From Scytalidium lignicola (lineage: Eukaryota > Ascomycota > Leotiomycetes): 64,000 nt of DNA. The DNA is taken from assembly GCA_002812745.2 (NCBI GenBank), contig NCSJ02000182.1, positions 21,169-85,168 of the forward strand. The letters are read 5' to 3'. A program made the translations under genes and the position numbers. Below, one piece after another: positions 61,073 through 64,000 of the stretch (positions are counted from its first letter, which is position 1; each line of letters opens with the position of its first letter). The notes under the pieces are model-generated. The model saw only the letters and a program-made list of their open reading frames with translations, had not been told where the DNA came from and did not search any database.

Positions 61073-63282
61073 GTCCTAAGAATAATGAACATCTTGTTAA
61101 GATCCTCAGAGGAAGAAAGTTTAAATGAGGAAGAAAACCCTTTAGAGTAAGAAGAAGACTTGGTAATTATGCTATACTATGTCATTAAGACTAATGTAGA
61201 TAAGATAGTAATAATAAGAATCCTTAAGACAAATTCTGTACTTATAACAAGAACTCAATGTAAAAGACATTTTTGAGATGACAACTAAATCCAAGATTAA
61301 GGCAGATAAAGATCAATTCTAAGAGTTAATAGAATTTAGATGATTATGTTATTAAACTTTGAAGTTATACCAATGGAGTAATATCCTGTTTTTAGAGAAT
61401 TATTAGTCTTGAAATATTATCTTATGATTAGTATAAGAGGACTAAGAGGATAGGAAATCTTGGATAGAAGTTAGCTTTTCTAAACTGTATAATAAGAAGA
61501 AGTAACTGTTAAGACATAAGAACTCAATCTTGAAGATCTTATTCTAGTCTATAAAACTAACCTCCAGAGTATTATCATAAAAAGAAGAATATATAAATTC
61601 TTCTTATTAATAAAAAAGAACTTAGATTCAAGATAATTTCGACTAAATACCTAAGGATGCCTAGATAGTAATAAAAGAAGGATTAAGCTATGTTGTATAA
61701 GAATAATATAATGTATAATATAAAGGACTTCTAATAATAACTTACTAACAAGAACAATTAGAAGTAGAAACATAGTATAAAGAAATTTAAAGTTTAAGAA
61801 AGTCAGTAGAATAACTACTTAAAGCTGAATAATATCATACTTAATAAGAATAAAAGGAACCAATTAAGATTGTTGTTGAACTAGCCAATTAGGATATAGA
61901 AGTATTACTTATAGTTAATGAATTAGAGAAAGATTTATTATTATTAAAACTATTTATTATGTTATTAAGAGAAGATAAATTAATACAAAGAATTAATCAA
62001 CAATTCAACTAAGAAGTAACAATATACTCTTTGAATTCTGCAGAAAGAATTCTTAAAGAAAATAATGTCTTTATTACTAAGATAAAAGAACGTTTTAAAA
62101 ANCAAAATAATAGAATAAGTACAAGATGCATGTGCATTTATAAATGATAAAAGCTTTAATAGACTTAAGTTAAAAAATCTTAGTAAAAGACAAGTAACAT
62201 TATTTGAGGAATTAAAAGAAAACACTGAAGATCTGGAAATCAAAGATGATATATTAATTGACAATGTAAGAAACATTAATCTTTATTCTATGAATAGTAA
62301 GAGTTTACTCTATATAAACATAAAATTATGCAGAAAGCTAATAAAGGCCTTGATTGATTCAAGAGTTAAGAGAAACTTTATCAATAAACAAGTTATAAAA
62401 TAACTTAGACTTAGTACAAAAGTTAAGGATAACAGCTATTTAATATTGTTAGCAAATGGTATTAAAGTTCAAAAGTATGTTGATATTCAAACTTAGGACT
62501 TAGATATAAGGTATAGTAAAAGCTATTAAGAAAGAATATCTTTTGATATTATAAAGTTAAGAATATATCAAGTTATCTTAAGAATCAAATAGATAAAGAA
62601 GTATAATCTAATAATTAATTGAAGAATAAGTATAATTATCTTCTTAGAGGAAGAATAGAGTTTAATGTCTTTGAGAGTTGTCTATGTTAATAAGACTATA
62701 AAACATATTCTTAAAGAATATTATAAATAGCTAAAGTTATTTACAAAAAGACTTGATGATTCAACTTTACCTGAGTATAAACCATAGGATTATGAGATAA
62801 AGCTCAAAAAGAGGTTTAGACTAGCTTATAGACTAATTTATCGAACAACTCTTGTTAAGGATAAAACAACAAAGAAATGGTTGCTCAAGAAAATGGTACT
62901 TAAAGGTCTGTACAAAGAAGGTTATAACAAAGCTAGAGTATTATTACATTATGCAAAGAAAGGAGATAACTTGTTAGGACAACCTTATAGTAATTACAAA
63001 CACTTGAATAGTAGAACTAAAAAGGATTAATACCCCTTACTATTAATAAACTCAATAATAGACAAGCTAAAGGGAGTTGTCATATTCATTAAGCTAAACC
63101 TATGATCAACATTTAATTTAGTTAAGATTAAAAGAGGTAATAAGTAAAAAGCTGTTATTCGAACAAAATATAGATTATTCAAGCTATTAGTTATAATGTT
63201 TAGTATAACTAATGTTCTAACAATATAATAAAGAATAATAAACTAGATATTGAAGAAATATTTAAAGAAGTTCATAATGGTA

Positions 63283-63294
63283 TATCTTAATAAT
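63283..63294 (+). other. Mutated Gypsy RT catalytic motif (YLNN)
   Basis: TAT CTT AAT AAT replaces Y-L-D-D. Both changes are G-to-A preceded by T, as in the Copia relic. Confidence 0.75.
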
Positions 63295-64000
63295 ATAATC
63301 ATTTACTCAAGGAGTATTAAAGAACATAAGAAGTATATCAAGCTTATTCTATAAGCGTTGTAAGAGGCAGGATTACATTGCAAACTGGTGAAATGTAAAT
63401 TTTACAAGGAACAAGTTCAATTCTTAGGACATTGTATTTCTAAGGAAAGAATAAAAACCCTTGATGATAAGATTTAATCAATCAAAGAATAAAAACCACT
63501 TAAGACAATTAAACAATTACAAAGTTTCTTAAGGTTAGCCAATTATTACTAAAGATTTGTAAAAGACTATTCTAAAATCTTTGTACCATTAATTGAACTT
63601 ATAAAGAAGGATTAACTTTATTAATAGAATGACATTATAAAGGAAGTATTCTAAAGTATTAAGGATACATTTATAAAAGGAAGTTTCTTAAGAATCTTCA
63701 ACTTAAAGGAAGGAATAAGAATTAAAATTAATGTTTTTAATATAATATTAAGAATTATACTATTATAATCATAGCAAATTAGTAAATGACATTATTAGGT
63801 ATTATTAGCATTTTGGTCAAGAAAGTTAAATGTTGTAAAAAGAAATTATTAGACTTTGGATAAAGAAATGTTAATTATTATAAAAGCTTTAAAGTATTAA
63901 AGAGTTTATACTGTTGGATCTAGTAAAACAATTAATATACTTTCAGATTACCATAACCTTTAATACTTCATGACAATCAAGTAGTTAAATGTTAAGCAAG

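Larger units (their letters stand above)
59451..64000 (+). mobile_element. Gypsy-type LTR retrotransposon, heavily mutated, truncated by window end
   Basis: After the LTR an acidic Glu/Ser-rich gag start (EESEEESEEVSEESS, about 59890-59990) is followed by a Gag core (YLAQIRTYLVLNNHL at 60300, YLRGVAETWF at 60380, LKRLYKDV at 60510). A zinc knuckle lies at about 60988 with the last Cys read as Tyr (CFKCKMSRHIMNTYKK). The protease is near 62345 (KALIDS...NFI) and the reverse transcriptase at 62770-63600 (YPLLLINSIIDKL, YLNNIIIYS, GLHCKLVKCKFYKEQVQFLGHCIS). RNase H begins at about 63815 (TLDKEMLIIIKALK, ILSDYHNL). RT then RNase H with integrase still to come is the Gypsy order. Stops are mostly TAA/TAG at former Gln/Trp positions. 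Confidence 0.85.

Overview
The window is nuclear DNA of a filamentous ascomycete. The genes carry short introns (about 45-75 nt) with GTRNGT-like donors and CTAAC-type branch sites. The families are typical of Pezizomycotina (HET domain, DUF2855, LysM, FUSC/ArAE_2, fungal MFS clades). The right-hand end is AT-soaked retrotransposon wreckage of the kind left by repeat-induced point mutation (RIP). The overall feel is Leotiomycetes, but that is a guess from gene style. No rRNA, tRNA or CRISPR was found. Single Ns occur throughout, mostly next to homopolymer runs, and look like unresolved run lengths.

Layout. 1-489: 5' end of a GH43 glycosidase, running off the window. 2009-3382: secreted/membrane Ser-Thr-rich protein. 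5134-5868: small multi-span membrane protein. 7630-11116: eight-exon FUSC/ArAE_2-type membrane transporter. 12114-13739: HET-domain gene broken by one stop. 17041-18240: DUF2855 gene broken by one stop. 18806-20326: MFS monocarboxylate-type transporter, convergent with a three-exon arylsulfotransferase-like gene (20497-22283). 23625-24549: P-loop sulfotransferase-like gene. 25140-25306: short element with 40-bp perfect inverted repeats. 25587-27588: five-exon MFS transporter. 28428-29202: secreted PEBP-like protein. 30169-30634: small secreted protein. 32266-33302: LysM and DUF3716-like relics.

The main system is at 33848-54379: a galactosaminogalactan (GAG) exopolysaccharide cluster. A giant membrane glycosyltransferase of Gt4C type (minus strand, about 2,990 residues, nine or more exons) is divergent from a Uge3-type UDP-glucose 4-epimerase. 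Two tandem spherulin-4/GH135 hydrolases follow (one membrane anchored as in Sph3, one without anchor), then an Agd3-type secreted deacetylase. The inferred logic is: Uge3 supplies UDP-Gal/UDP-GalNAc, Gt4C polymerises and exports, the GH135 enzymes trim, and Agd3 deacetylates the chain to make it cationic and adhesive. The GH114 hydrolase Ega3, known from the Aspergillus cluster, is not in this window.

54380-64000 holds no intact gene. It contains a Copia relic (about 55.8-59.4 kb) and a Gypsy relic with a recognisable LTR (from 59451 past the window end). Both are riddled with TAA/TAG, and both reverse transcriptase catalytic motifs have both Asp codons changed to Asn. The two broken single-copy genes at 12 and 17 kb carry the same class of change (TpG to TpA or CpA to TpA).
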